38,110 nt of DNA from Desulfobulbaceae bacterium UBA2276. Lineage in GTDB: Bacteria; Desulfobacterota; Desulfobulbia; Desulfobulbales; Desulfocapsaceae. The stretch spans positions 205 to 38,314 of the forward strand of contig DDWW01000045.1 in the NCBI GenBank assembly GCA_002347085.1, given 5' to 3'. The notes below the pieces were generated by a model. The model was not told the DNA's origin, did not search any database, and saw only the letters and a program-made list of their open reading frames with translations. Shown one piece after another: positions 27,412 through 33,849 of this stretch. A program made the position numbers and the translations under genes. How positions within the stretch are numbered: position 1 is the stretch's first letter; each line of letters starts with the position of its first letter.

Positions 27412-28818
27412 ATGAAGAGAGTAGATAAAGATATTATCAAAAAAATTGCCGAGATCGTTGGCGAGGGCAACTGTACCACCCGTCTTGAGGATCTGCATTG
27501 TTATTCCTATGACGGCACCGGCAAGACCTTTCTCCCCGAGATCGTGGCCTTTCCTGATTCCGCGGCCCAGGTTGCTGGTTTGATGCGCATAGCCAGCGCC
27601 CATGTCTTCCCCGTGGTGGCCCGAGGCGCCGGCAGCGGCATGACCGGCGGTTCTCTGCCGATTCAGGGCGGGATGGTGCTGGCCTTTTCCCGCCTGAACC
27701 GTATCCTGGAGATTGACCGCGATAACCAGATTGCGATCGTTGAGCCGGGTGTTATTACCGGAGACTTTCAGCAGGCGGTTAAAAAGCTTGGATTGTTCTA
27801 CCCCCCAGACCCGGCCAGCCAGGCCTTTTGCACCATGGGCGGCAACGCCGCCGAATGCGCCGGTGGCCCGGCGGCGGTGAAATACGGGGTGACCAAGGAT
27901 TTCATTATAGGTCTTGAGGTAGTGCTGGCCAGCGGCGAGATCCTGACCACCGGCACCCGTACTGAAAAAGGAGTGGTCGGGTATGATCTGACCCGGCTGT
28001 TTATCGGCTCGGAAGGGACTCTGGGGATTATCACCAAGATCATCACCCGCCTTATCCCTCTGCCTGAGCACAAGGAAACCTTTTTGATCAGTTCCCGCTC
28101 GCTGTCCCAGGCGACTACCCTGGTGGCTGCCATCCTGAACCATAATATCCGTCCCTGCACCTTGGAATATATGGATCGCACCGCAATCGGCCTGGTCTCA
28201 AAACTGCTGCCGGAACCCCCGGCGCCAGATATCCAGGCCATGCTCCTGCTCGAACTGGACGGCAGCAAGGGCGAGGTGCTGGAACAGAGCGGACGCCTGG
28301 GCGCGCTCCTGAGTACCCCCCCCTATGACCTCCATTGCACCATCCGCCAGGCCGCCACAGAGAGCGAACGGCAGGAATTATGGCGGGCCAGAAGATCCAT
28401 CTCGCCAGCCACCTTTCAACTGAGTCCCCACAAGATCAGCGAGGATGTGGTCGTCCCCCGTTCCAAGATCCCTGAACTGGTGACCTTTACCGAAAAGCTG
28501 GCCCATGAGCTTGGCCTCACCATCCTCACCTTTGGCCATGCCGGTGATGGCAATATTCATGTCAATATCATGCTTGACCGTGACCAGGAAGAGCAACGGC
28601 GCCAGGGCGAAATCGCCCGCGAGCGGCTTTTCCGGCAGGTCATAAATCTTACGGGGACCTTGTCCGGTGAGCATGGCATAGGTATCACCAAGTCTGCATT
28701 TTTGCCCCTGGAGCTTGATAGCACCACCCTGACAGTCATGAAACGACTCAAGACCCTCTTTGACCCGCAAGGGATTTTGAACCCCGGAAAGATATTTCCA
28801 CCGGGGCTTGCCGATTAA
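27412..28818 (+). CDS. glcD: FAD-linked oxidase, GlcD/D-lactate dehydrogenase type
   Basis: A 468-residue flavoprotein that oxidises a 2-hydroxyacid such as glycolate or D-lactate. It has the FAD-binding VARGAGSGMTGGSLP, CTMGGNAAECAGGPAAVKYG and LFIGSEGTLGIIT. The C-terminal FAD-oxidase domain has FGHAGDGNIHVNI and GTLSGEHGIG. The frame is open for 375 nt upstream of the ATG, but that part is antisense to ddl and is not homologous. No GlcE or GlcF (iron-sulfur) partner lies downstream, where the accessory island begins. The exact substrate is not determined. Confidence 0.9.
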   Translation: MKRVDKDIIKKIAEIVGEGNCTTRLEDLHCYSYDGTGKTFLPEIVAFPDSAAQVAGLMRIASAHVFPVVARGAGSGMTGGSLPIQGGMVLAFSRLNRILEIDRDNQIAIVEPGVITGDFQQAVKKLGLFYPPDPASQAFCTMGGNAAECAGGPAAVKYGVTKDFIIGLEVVLASGEILTTGTRTEKGVVGYDLTRLFIGSEGTLGIITKIITRLIPLPEHKETFLISSRSLSQATTLVAAILNHNIRPCTLEYMDRTAIGLVSKLLPEPPAPDIQAMLLLELDGSKGEVLEQSGRLGALLSTPPYDLHCTIRQAATESERQELWRARRSISPATFQLSPHKISEDVVVPRSKIPELVTFTEKLAHELGLTILTFGHAGDGNIHVNIMLDRDQEEQRRQGEIARERLFRQVINLTGTLSGEHGIGITKSAFLPLELDSTTLTVMKRLKTLFDPQGILNPGKIFPPGLAD

Positions 28819-28824
28819 CAAAAA

Positions 28825-28867
28825 CATGCTTCTGGTTCCCATGCGGAGCATGGGAACCAGAAGCATG
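28825..28867. repeat. GTTCCCATGC palindrome, copy 1
   Basis: The 20-nt arms (28825-28844 and 28848-28867) are perfect complements around a 3-nt loop, GGA. The inner part is GGTTCCCATGC and GCATGGGAACC. It begins 7 nt after the glcD stop, so it may also act as a transcript end. It is the longest of six copies in the next 4.5 kb. Confidence 0.9.
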
Positions 28868-29002
28868 TCTCCTATTGACAACGCCACCAAATTATTGACA
28901 ATCACCTTGTCGTATTGTAACTATTTTTTGTTTCCTCTTGTCGGAAAGTGGGGAAAAGTTATTTTTGTTCTTCTCCGCTTCTCAAGAGGATGTGCGCTTT
29001 TT

Positions 29003-29027
29003 GGTTTCCATGCGGCGCATGGGAACC
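29003..29027. repeat. GTTCCCATGC palindrome, copy 2
   Basis: The 11-nt arms, GGTTTCCATGC and GCATGGGAACC, surround GGC, with one mismatch. It lies 83 nt upstream of the start of the large DUF1566 protein. Confidence 0.85.
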
Positions 29028-29109
29028 AGGGAAAAAATGTATATGAATAGCTATTCATTTCTTTGTGGTGTTCTTTGTTCCTTCCATTCTAAGCCGGTGC
29101 GTGACAAAT

Positions 29110-31539
29110 ATGAAAAAAATGCCTTCTTCGTTATTGGTAAAACTCCTTTCCTTCTTTTTGGTTGTGCAGATGATTTACTCTGGAGGAATGGCTTTTGCTG
29201 CTGAAAACAGAAACATTGTCCCTGTGGTTCAACTGCTGCTTGCTGACAGGGATAGCGCTGTTACCGAACTCAAAGATGACGTGGTTGTTATTGCCTCGGA
29301 TAATGTGGACACTGTCGCCAGTGTCTCTATTGATGAGGTGTCAGGCACTACGCTGTTGCAGGTACAGGATGGCCTGGCAACATTGCAACCTGACGCGATT
29401 ATCTATATCATTCCCGGCGCGGATGAGAGATTCCCGTTTGGCCTGGCTGGGCGTGTGGAATCCGTCACTTCCAATGGTGATGGCACCACCACTGTAAAAT
29501 TGCTGCCTGCGACATTTGCCGATGTTATTAAGGATGCGCAGATAGATATGACAGATATTCCCCTTGATGCGGATAATTTGATCGGGATTATAGCCCCCGC
29601 TGCGGTGCAACCGTCGGAGAGCGCTCTTGCCATGGCCAAGAGCGGCCTCGGCAAGAACGATATCTCTTTTCGGAATGGGGCGATAGTGGTGCGAAAGGAT
29701 GTTAATAATGTCGGATTTTCTCCTGTTCCAAAAGATATTACAAGCGTAGGTACGGTATCTTTGAATGTGAAGGTTAAATTGATAGACATGGGGGTGGATG
29801 CCTCAAAAATGAAGCCATATTCAGCCGGAACTGAAGCAAGTTTGTTGGTTTCAGGTTCGCTTGATGATATAAAATTGACCCATGTAATCGATTTTTCTGG
29901 GTTATCATTGGATAAGTTTGATGTGCGTGTGAATGGCCAGTTGAATGCCAAAATGGCATTTAATGTGGAGGGTGAAGCAACATTTGGATATTTCAGCAAG
30001 GCCTGGGAGGACGTGGAAGATGAACATTTCAAACTTCTTGGTGTGAAAGGGAAACTGGAAGGGATGAGCACTGATGATAAAAAAGGAAAATATCCCATTG
30101 CCGGTTTGGTCTGGTCAATAGAATGTCCGAATCCTGCGAAATGTCTGGTCTTGCCGGGGCAGACGAAGACACCGCTTAGTAGAGCAAAACCATTGGGCGT
30201 CATCGTTTGGGTTTACGCAGACCTTGAGGGCACGATAAGCGTTGACGGAAGTTTTACACCTGTCAGCATCAATGGCGGCAAGCTTGAATTAGGGTTGAAA
30301 AAAGAAAAGGGTGGCGAATTTGACGTATCCACATCCTTGACGAGGACAGCAGCGTCAAGCCCACGGTTGATAGAGGTACTGGGGTTTGATGGGACTGTTG
30401 GAGTTGAGGTGTTTGGTGGTATCACCACTGATCTGGATGTCTTTACAGGAGGCATATATGTTGCAAATGTTGGTATGGATGCAGGTTTTCAAGGATCAGC
30501 GGGAGTGCTTGGTAAAACCAGCTATGGCTCAAATACCCTTCGTGATTGGTCTTGGGAGGGAGAGATCTGCCGGGACGCCAGCACAATAGGCGCGGGAGCG
30601 GTCTTTCGTGCCACTGTGGACTTTGGGGTGGAGGTCAATACATCATGGAAACGATTGTCCGGCGACACTGGCTTTAAGTATAACTGGCAGTTACCCTCTG
30701 ATGAGGATATGGAAAAAATCGGGCAGCATGGCTTATGGTGGACAGCGATCTGGGAGAGAGAAGCATGTGCTGAAAAGGATTGCAACGGGGATCTTGGCGG
30801 GACGGCATACGTGGATTATTGTGGTACTTGCGTCGGCGGGAAAACTGGGAAAACCGCTTGTGTGTTAGATTGCAATGGGGATCCTGGCGGGACGGCGTAC
30901 AAAGACAATTGTGACATCTGCGTTGGAGGGAATACCGGAAAGACGGCTTGTAGTGCCGATTGCAATGGGGTTTCTGGCGGCACGGCGGTACTTGATAACT
31001 GCGGCATCTGTGTCGGTGGCAATACCGGCCGGGTTTCTGTCTGCCGCATGCTCCCTGACACTGGCCAGACCGGGGACTACACCGTCACCTTTGGCGAGGA
31101 CTCGGACTATACCATCAACCCCCCCTCCTATACCGACAACCATGATGGCACGGTGACTGACAACATCACCGGTCTTATGTGGCAGCAGGGCAATGCCGAC
31201 GGGGGGGCCACCTACAACTGGTATCAGGCGACGGGGGTGTATGATGCTACTTCCAACCCATCGACCCAGAATGTATGTAAAGCGCAGACCACCGGGGGCC
31301 ATTCGGACTGGCGTCTGCCGACCCAAAAGGAATTGATGGGTATCGTAGACTATGGCCGATTTAATCCCAGTATCGACACGACGAAATTCACCGGCACCAT
31401 TGCGACCGAGTACTGGTCGTCTACTACTTATGCGGGAATTTCCAGCTACGCATGGATTGTCGTTTTTAACTTTGGCTACGTCAACGCCAACACTAAGTCG
31501 GACGGCAACTATGTTCGGTGTGTTTGCGGCGGACAGTGA
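29110..31539 (+). CDS. Large exported DUF1566 protein with Cys-rich repeats and variable C-terminus
   Basis: An 809-residue protein from ATG 29110; an upstream start at 29065 lacks a signal-like start. Signal peptide KLLSFFLVVQMIYSGGMAFA. Residues 30-550 are unrecognised, beta-rich sequence. Three 30-residue repeats follow (DCNG, GGTA, D-x-CG-x-CVGG) with four or five cysteines each, likely a rigid calcium or disulfide-stabilised stalk. The last 150 residues are DUF1566: GTVTDNITGLMWQQG, HSDWRLPTQKEL, FNPSIDTTKFTG, EYWSSTTYAG, and the C-terminal SYAWIVVFNFG to YVRCVCGGQ. The end forms a pair with the gene at 31895 (see the variable-region entries). It is probably surface-exposed or secreted and binds a ligand. 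No clear ribosome binding site. Confidence 0.85.
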   Translation: MKKMPSSLLVKLLSFFLVVQMIYSGGMAFAAENRNIVPVVQLLLADRDSAVTELKDDVVVIASDNVDTVASVSIDEVSGTTLLQVQDGLATLQPDAIIYIIPGADERFPFGLAGRVESVTSNGDGTTTVKLLPATFADVIKDAQIDMTDIPLDADNLIGIIAPAAVQPSESALAMAKSGLGKNDISFRNGAIVVRKDVNNVGFSPVPKDITSVGTVSLNVKVKLIDMGVDASKMKPYSAGTEASLLVSGSLDDIKLTHVIDFSGLSLDKFDVRVNGQLNAKMAFNVEGEATFGYFSKAWEDVEDEHFKLLGVKGKLEGMSTDDKKGKYPIAGLVWSIECPNPAKCLVLPGQTKTPLSRAKPLGVIVWVYADLEGTISVDGSFTPVSINGGKLELGLKKEKGGEFDVSTSLTRTAASSPRLIEVLGFDGTVGVEVFGGITTDLDVFTGGIYVANVGMDAGFQGSAGVLGKTSYGSNTLRDWSWEGEICRDASTIGAGAVFRATVDFGVEVNTSWKRLSGDTGFKYNWQLPSDEDMEKIGQHGLWWTAIWEREACAEKDCNGDLGGTAYVDYCGTCVGGKTGKTACVLDCNGDPGGTAYKDNCDICVGGNTGKTACSADCNGVSGGTAVLDNCGICVGGNTGRVSVCRMLPDTGQTGDYTVTFGEDSDYTINPPSYTDNHDGTVTDNITGLMWQQGNADGGATYNWYQATGVYDATSNPSTQNVCKAQTTGGHSDWRLPTQKELMGIVDYGRFNPSIDTTKFTGTIATEYWSSTTYAGISSYAWIVVFNFGYVNANTKSDGNYVRCVCGGQ
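30778..31047 (+). repeat. Three tandem 90-bp coding repeats
   Basis: Units at 30778-30867, 30868-30957 and 30958-31047 each begin GATTGCAA and encode 30 residues with D-C-N-G, G-G-T-A and C-V-G-G spacing. Sequence between units is highly similar but not identical, which suggests unequal recombination or slippage history. Confidence 0.92.
31411..31539 (+). other. DGR-like variable region A
   Basis: The last 129 nt of the large DUF1566 gene align without gaps to 32207-32335. The first 15 codons (TACTGGTCG to GCATGG) have one difference. The next 18 codons have 18 differences in 54 nt and change 12 amino acids. The last 10 codons have one difference. Of all 20 differences, 15 involve an A in one copy. 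This matches adenine-targeted variation of a C-type-lectin-like ligand-binding end, as seen in targets of diversity-generating retroelements. Confidence 0.6.
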
Positions 31540-31557
31540 GTCGATGATTTGACGCTT

Positions 31558-31587
31558 TGACTTTTTTATAACAAAGAAAAAAAGTCA
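31558..31587. repeat. Hairpin just after variable region A
   Basis: TGACTTTTTT (31558-31567) and AAAAAAGTCA (31578-31587) are perfect complements around a 10-nt loop, 19 nt past the stop codon. Hairpins or cruciforms just downstream of the variable region are common in DGR targets, but this could also be a simple terminator. Gene B lacks the same hairpin, although the intervening TTTGACGCTTTGA is shared. Confidence 0.6.
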
Positions 31588-31659
31588 TGGTCTGTTACGA
31601 GAATTTTCCCTTTGTCCGCTCGTCATGGAACTTGTTGTTTTTGTCGAATCCATTCTTTG

Positions 31660-31683
31660 GGTCTCATGCTCCGCATGGGAACC
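31660..31683. repeat. GTTCCCATGC palindrome, copy 3 (degenerate)
   Basis: The right arm GCATGGGAACC is intact. The left arm reads GGTCTCATGC with mismatches. The loop contains TCC. Confidence 0.7.
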
Positions 31684-31894
31684 AGGCAGATAATAATGGG
31701 GCGAAACGCCGCCTGTTATAGGGCTGTTGGTTGGGGGGGCAGGTACGAATATCCAGTCAGGAAGCTGAAATTGTTCAAGGGGAAGGTACAGAGCCTTGGG
31801 ATTTCATATATGGTTATTGCCGAACAGAGGGGCACGGCTTCCGGTTTGAAAAGACGGGTGGTGACGGAAAAATTGATATTTATGGAGGGGTGAG

Positions 31895-32335
31895 ATGAAG
31901 GGAAAGTGGATTAAGGTGATTCTGACAGGCACGTTGCTACTGGCGGCCCCGGGGTTGGCCGCAGCGTTTACGGCCGCCAATGGCACAGTGACAGACGAGC
32001 GAACAGGACTGGTCTGGCAGCAGCAGGATGATGGACAGCAAAGAACCTGGGACGCGGCTATCAGCTACTGCGAGGGACTGATCCAGCCGGATAACAAGAG
32101 CGACTGGCGCCTGCCCAATATCAAGGAACTGGAATCAATTATCGATGATAGCCGTTATAACCCCAGTATCGACACGGAGGTTTTCACCGGTGCCACTGCG
32201 TCCGATTACTGGTCGTCTACTACTTATGCGGGCATTTCCAGCTACGCATGGTTTGTCAATTTCAGCTATGGCTACATCAACCCCTACGTTAATTCAAACA
32301 ACTGCTATGTTCGGTGTGTTCGCGGCGGACAGTGA
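31895..32335 (+). CDS. Small exported DUF1566 protein with variable C-terminus
   Basis: A 146-residue protein with a strong GGAGG site (ATGGAGGGGTGAG) and a signal peptide (VILTGTLLLAAPGLAAA). The mature part is almost only a DUF1566 domain: NGTVTDERTGLVWQQQDDG, KSDWRLPNIKELESII, YNPSIDTEVFTG, SDYWSSTTYAGISSYAW, and the end NNCYVRCVRGGQ. The C-terminal 43 codons pair with those of the large gene upstream (variable region B). It lies 355 nt downstream on the same strand. It may be a secreted, single-domain ligand binder. No lipobox or membrane anchor is visible. Confidence 0.88.
   Translation: MKGKWIKVILTGTLLLAAPGLAAAFTAANGTVTDERTGLVWQQQDDGQQRTWDAAISYCEGLIQPDNKSDWRLPNIKELESIIDDSRYNPSIDTEVFTGATASDYWSSTTYAGISSYAWFVNFSYGYINPYVNSNNCYVRCVRGGQ
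32207..32335 (+). other. DGR-like variable region B
   Basis: This is the partner of region A, the same length with no indels. Codon changes A to B include GTT/AAT, AAC/AGC, TTT/TAT, AAC/TAC, GGC/AAC and AAC/TGC, and nearly all fall in first and second codon positions. The identity continues for about 25 nt past the stop (TTTGACGCTTTGA), as expected if template copying or gene conversion includes the 3' flank. Confidence 0.6.
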
Positions 32336-32460
32336 GCCGGTAATTTGACGCTTTGATTATTTGTCTTTTGGTAACTCCCCACCACAAGAGAGCTGCTTGG
32401 GTGAGTCGCTTGGATTTTTCCTGGTTCCCAAATTGTAATTGGGGTCAGAGTAAATTCCCC

Positions 32461-32491
32461 CCTGGTTCCCAGGCGGCGCATGGGAACCAGG
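32461..32491. repeat. GTTCCCATGC palindrome, copy 4
   Basis: Arms CCTGGTTCCCA and TGGGAACCAGG (11 nt) are perfect, around a 9-nt loop. It lies between the small DUF1566 gene and the toxin gene, which converge here. Confidence 0.8.
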
Positions 32492-32508
32492 GAATCGGGA
32501 AGGGGGCT

Positions 32509-32790
32509 TCAAAAACCCAGTTGGCTGTGCGAGCCAAGCCGCACAAGGCGTAGGGTATTTGCATCCGGTTTGCAGTAGATCAAGATCAGGTCGGGCTTGA
32601 TATGGCAGTCACGGTGATCTTTCCAGTCACCTGTAAGCGGGTGGTCACAGTGTTGCGGGGCAAGGGGGTGATCATTGGCGAGCAATTTTACAATATGAAC
32701 AAGGTCGGCGTCGAGGGTTTCCCTGTGTCTTCCTTTGCTCTCGCGCTTGTAATCGCGTTTGAACTGACTGGTGCGTTCAATCGTCCGCAT
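32509..32790 (-). CDS. yafQ: YafQ-family mRNA interferase toxin
   Basis: A 93-residue basic protein of the RelE/YafQ superfamily: RTSQFKRDYKRES near the N-terminus, then PLAPQHCDHPLTGDWKDHRDCHIKPDLILIY, typical of YafQ with the catalytic His and Asp set (HCDHPL, DCHIKPD). It would cleave mRNA in the ribosome. I chose ATG 32790; a GTG at 32799 is also in frame. It overlaps the antitoxin gene by 14 nt, so translation is coupled. All catalytic-type residues appear intact, so the toxin is probably active. Confidence 0.92.
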   Translation of the reverse strand: MRTIERTSQFKRDYKRESKGRHRETLDADLVHIVKLLANDHPLAPQHCDHPLTGDWKDHRDCHIKPDLILIYCKPDANTLRLVRLGSHSQLGF

Positions 32791-33040
32791 GAAGGTCACT
32801 CATCAGGGCTTCAACGCTGTCGAATTGCGGAAGCTTGCCGGCGCGAGCCTCTTTCATCGCCGCAATGGTGGTGGCATTGGGTATCAGTGGATCAAATGGC
32901 AGGGCATGTTCTCGCGCAACCCTGGTCAGCAACAGACGCACGGCATCAGACACTGTAAGTCCCATTGTTGCCAACACGGCCGCAGCCTCTTCTTTAATTG
33001 CACCATCGATTCGAGCCTGTACAAGTTGGTTTGCTGCCAT
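32777..33040 (-). CDS. dinJ: DinJ/RelB-family antitoxin
   Basis: An 87-residue protein with an N-terminal ribbon-helix-helix DNA-binding part (LVQARIDGAIKEEAAAVL, then GLTVSDAVRLLLTRVA) and a C-terminal toxin-binding tail rich in acidic residues (FDSVEALMSDLHADD). A good GGAGAAAATC site precedes ATG 33040. It pairs with the overlapping yafQ gene and is likely an autorepressor, given the palindrome over its promoter. Confidence 0.93.
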   Translation of the reverse strand: MAANQLVQARIDGAIKEEAAAVLATMGLTVSDAVRLLLTRVAREHALPFDPLIPNATTIAAMKEARAGKLPQFDSVEALMSDLHADD

Positions 33041-33072
33041 GATTTTCTCCAGAGAAGTTGATTGATATTGGT

Positions 33073-33109
33073 TGAATTACATTGTAATTCACGGAGATCT
33101 TTAAGGCAA
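33073..33109 (-). promoter_or_regulatory. Promoter and operator of the dinJ-yafQ pair
   Basis: On the minus strand TTGCCT (33109-33104), 17 nt, then TACAAT (33086-33081) make a good sigma-70 promoter. A perfect palindrome, TGAATTAC-ATT-GTAATTCA (33073-33091), sits exactly over the -10 box. This is the arrangement expected if the antitoxin-toxin complex represses its own promoter. The start codon is about 40 nt downstream. Confidence 0.75.
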
Positions 33110-33131
33110 GGAGATAATCCTTATTTCCCCT

Positions 33132-33264
33132 CGTTCCCATGCGCCGCATGGGAACGCAGTGCGAGATGCGTCGCATCTATACTGCCCTGTGGAATCATCC
33201 CGTCAATTTGCTTTGAACTGGATGCAACGCATCCAGGATGAGTTCCCATGCGGCGCATGGGAAC
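33132..33264. repeat. BIME-like composite: palindrome copies 5 and 6 in mirror order
   Basis: Copy 5 (33132-33156, arms CGTTCCCATGCG and CGCATGGGAACG) is followed by a second palindrome, GATGCG-T-CGCATC (33165-33177). After 40 nt comes a third, CTGGATGC-AAC-GCATCCAG (33218-33236), and then copy 6 (33242-33264, arms GTTCCCATGC and GCATGGGAAC). The order long-short, short-long is symmetric, like the paired REP units of BIME elements. Confidence 0.85.
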
Positions 33265-33394
33265 CAGAAAATCAAATGGAAATATTGTATATAACAGCGC
33301 TGAGGATGGTATCTGTGATGTACGGCAGATGGAGTTTGCCAGACGCCGCGCCAGAAAACAGCGGAACAGACTGCTGTTTTCTGGATGCGGCATA

Positions 33395-33451
33395 AGAGTC
33401 CGTAAGCAAAGTAATCAAGAAAAAGACCTTGATTACTTTGCAACGGACTCT
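33395..33451. repeat. Long stem-loop, 24/25-nt arms, A-rich loop
   Basis: Arms at 33395-33419 and 33428-33451 pair over 23 bp with one bulge. The 8-nt loop is AAAAAGAC and the closing pairs are CAAG/CTTG. The right arm ends 9 nt before the -35 box of the rpsU promoter. It closes the accessory island and may insulate rpsU from upstream transcription. Its shape resembles the stem-loop at 4073-4128. Confidence 0.8.
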
Positions 33452-33460
33452 AAAAATCCA

Positions 33461-33489
33461 TTGACAGAAAGAGAAGTTCATTTTATAAG
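33461..33489 (+). promoter_or_regulatory. Strong sigma-70 promoter of rpsU
   Basis: TTGACA (33461-33466), a 17-nt spacer, and TATAAG (33484-33489). This is the best promoter match in the window. The predicted transcript begins near 33496, leaving a leader of about 90 nt. Confidence 0.88.
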
Positions 33490-33529
33490 TGCAGATTCTT
33501 TTAAGCAATTAAGTGCTTTTTTAATTATT

Positions 33530-33556
33530 AAAAAAGGTCGTTCGTCGTCCTTTTTT
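33530..33556 (+). promoter_or_regulatory. Leader hairpin of rpsU
   Basis: AAAAAAGG (33530-33537) and CCTTTTTT (33549-33556) are complements around an 11-nt loop, 28 nt before the start codon. A smaller AAGCA/TGCTT stem followed by TTTT is just upstream (33503-33518). They look like possible attenuation or autoregulation structures in a ribosomal-protein leader, but this is inference. Confidence 0.5.
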
Positions 33557-33584
33557 CTGAACCTACGATACCTTGGAGTCCTAA

Positions 33585-33776
33585 ATGATAGAAGTTGAAG
33601 TTCGTGGAGATATTGAATACGCCATCAGACAACTGAAGAAAAAATTGCAGATTGATGGCATTAAGAGAGAATTAAAACGTCGTGAATGCTATGAGAAGCC
33701 AAGCATTGCGAAACGTAAGAAACAAGCCGAGGCCCGCAGAAAGCTTCGGAAGTTTAATCGCACCCGCCGGGCATAG
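33585..33776 (+). CDS. rpsU: Small ribosomal subunit protein bS21
   Basis: A 63-residue basic protein, MIEVEVRGDIEYAIRQLKK, and then KRRECYEKPSIAKRKKQAEA and RRLRKF-type ending (RKLRKFNRTRRA). The length and the YEKPS-x-x-RKKK-x-EA block are the hallmarks of bS21. GGAG precedes the ATG at about 8 nt. It has its own strong promoter and terminator. Confidence 0.97.
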   Translation: MIEVEVRGDIEYAIRQLKKKLQIDGIKRELKRRECYEKPSIAKRKKQAEARRKLRKFNRTRRA

Positions 33777-33789
33777 GCTCACCAAAATA

Positions 33790-33829
33790 ATAACGCCTGG
33801 AGTCTGCTTGCTCCGGGCGTTATGTTTTT
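33790..33829 (+). terminator. Intrinsic terminator of rpsU
   Basis: ATAACGCCTGGAG (33790-33802) pairs with CTCCGGGCGTTAT (33811-33823), one G-T pair, loop TCTGCTTG, then GTTTTT. It begins 14 nt after the rpsU stop. Confidence 0.92.
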
Positions 33830-33849
33830 CTCTCTGCTGAGAGCTTCCT

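Larger units (their letters stand above)
31540..31894. other. 355-bp gap between the two DUF1566 genes
   Basis: This gap holds the hairpin at 31558-31587 and a degenerate copy 3 of the GTTCCCATGC palindrome (31660-31683, left arm GGTCTCATGC). The rest has an open 93-codon frame (31612-31893) with no signal peptide, motif or ribosome binding site, and I do not consider it a gene. No template repeat for the variable regions is seen here. Confidence 0.6.

Noticed and set aside
31612..31893. A 93-codon frame between the DUF1566 genes
   Set aside because: Part of it is a translated palindromic repeat, and there is no ribosome binding site or motif.
28819..33460. A complete DGR cassette
   Set aside because: No reverse transcriptase motif (YxDD), Avd-like gene or A-rich template copy of the variable regions could be found on either strand in the window.
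33248..33598. A 116-codon frame upstream of rpsU
   Set aside because: It begins inside a palindromic repeat and runs through the stem-loop and promoter of rpsU.
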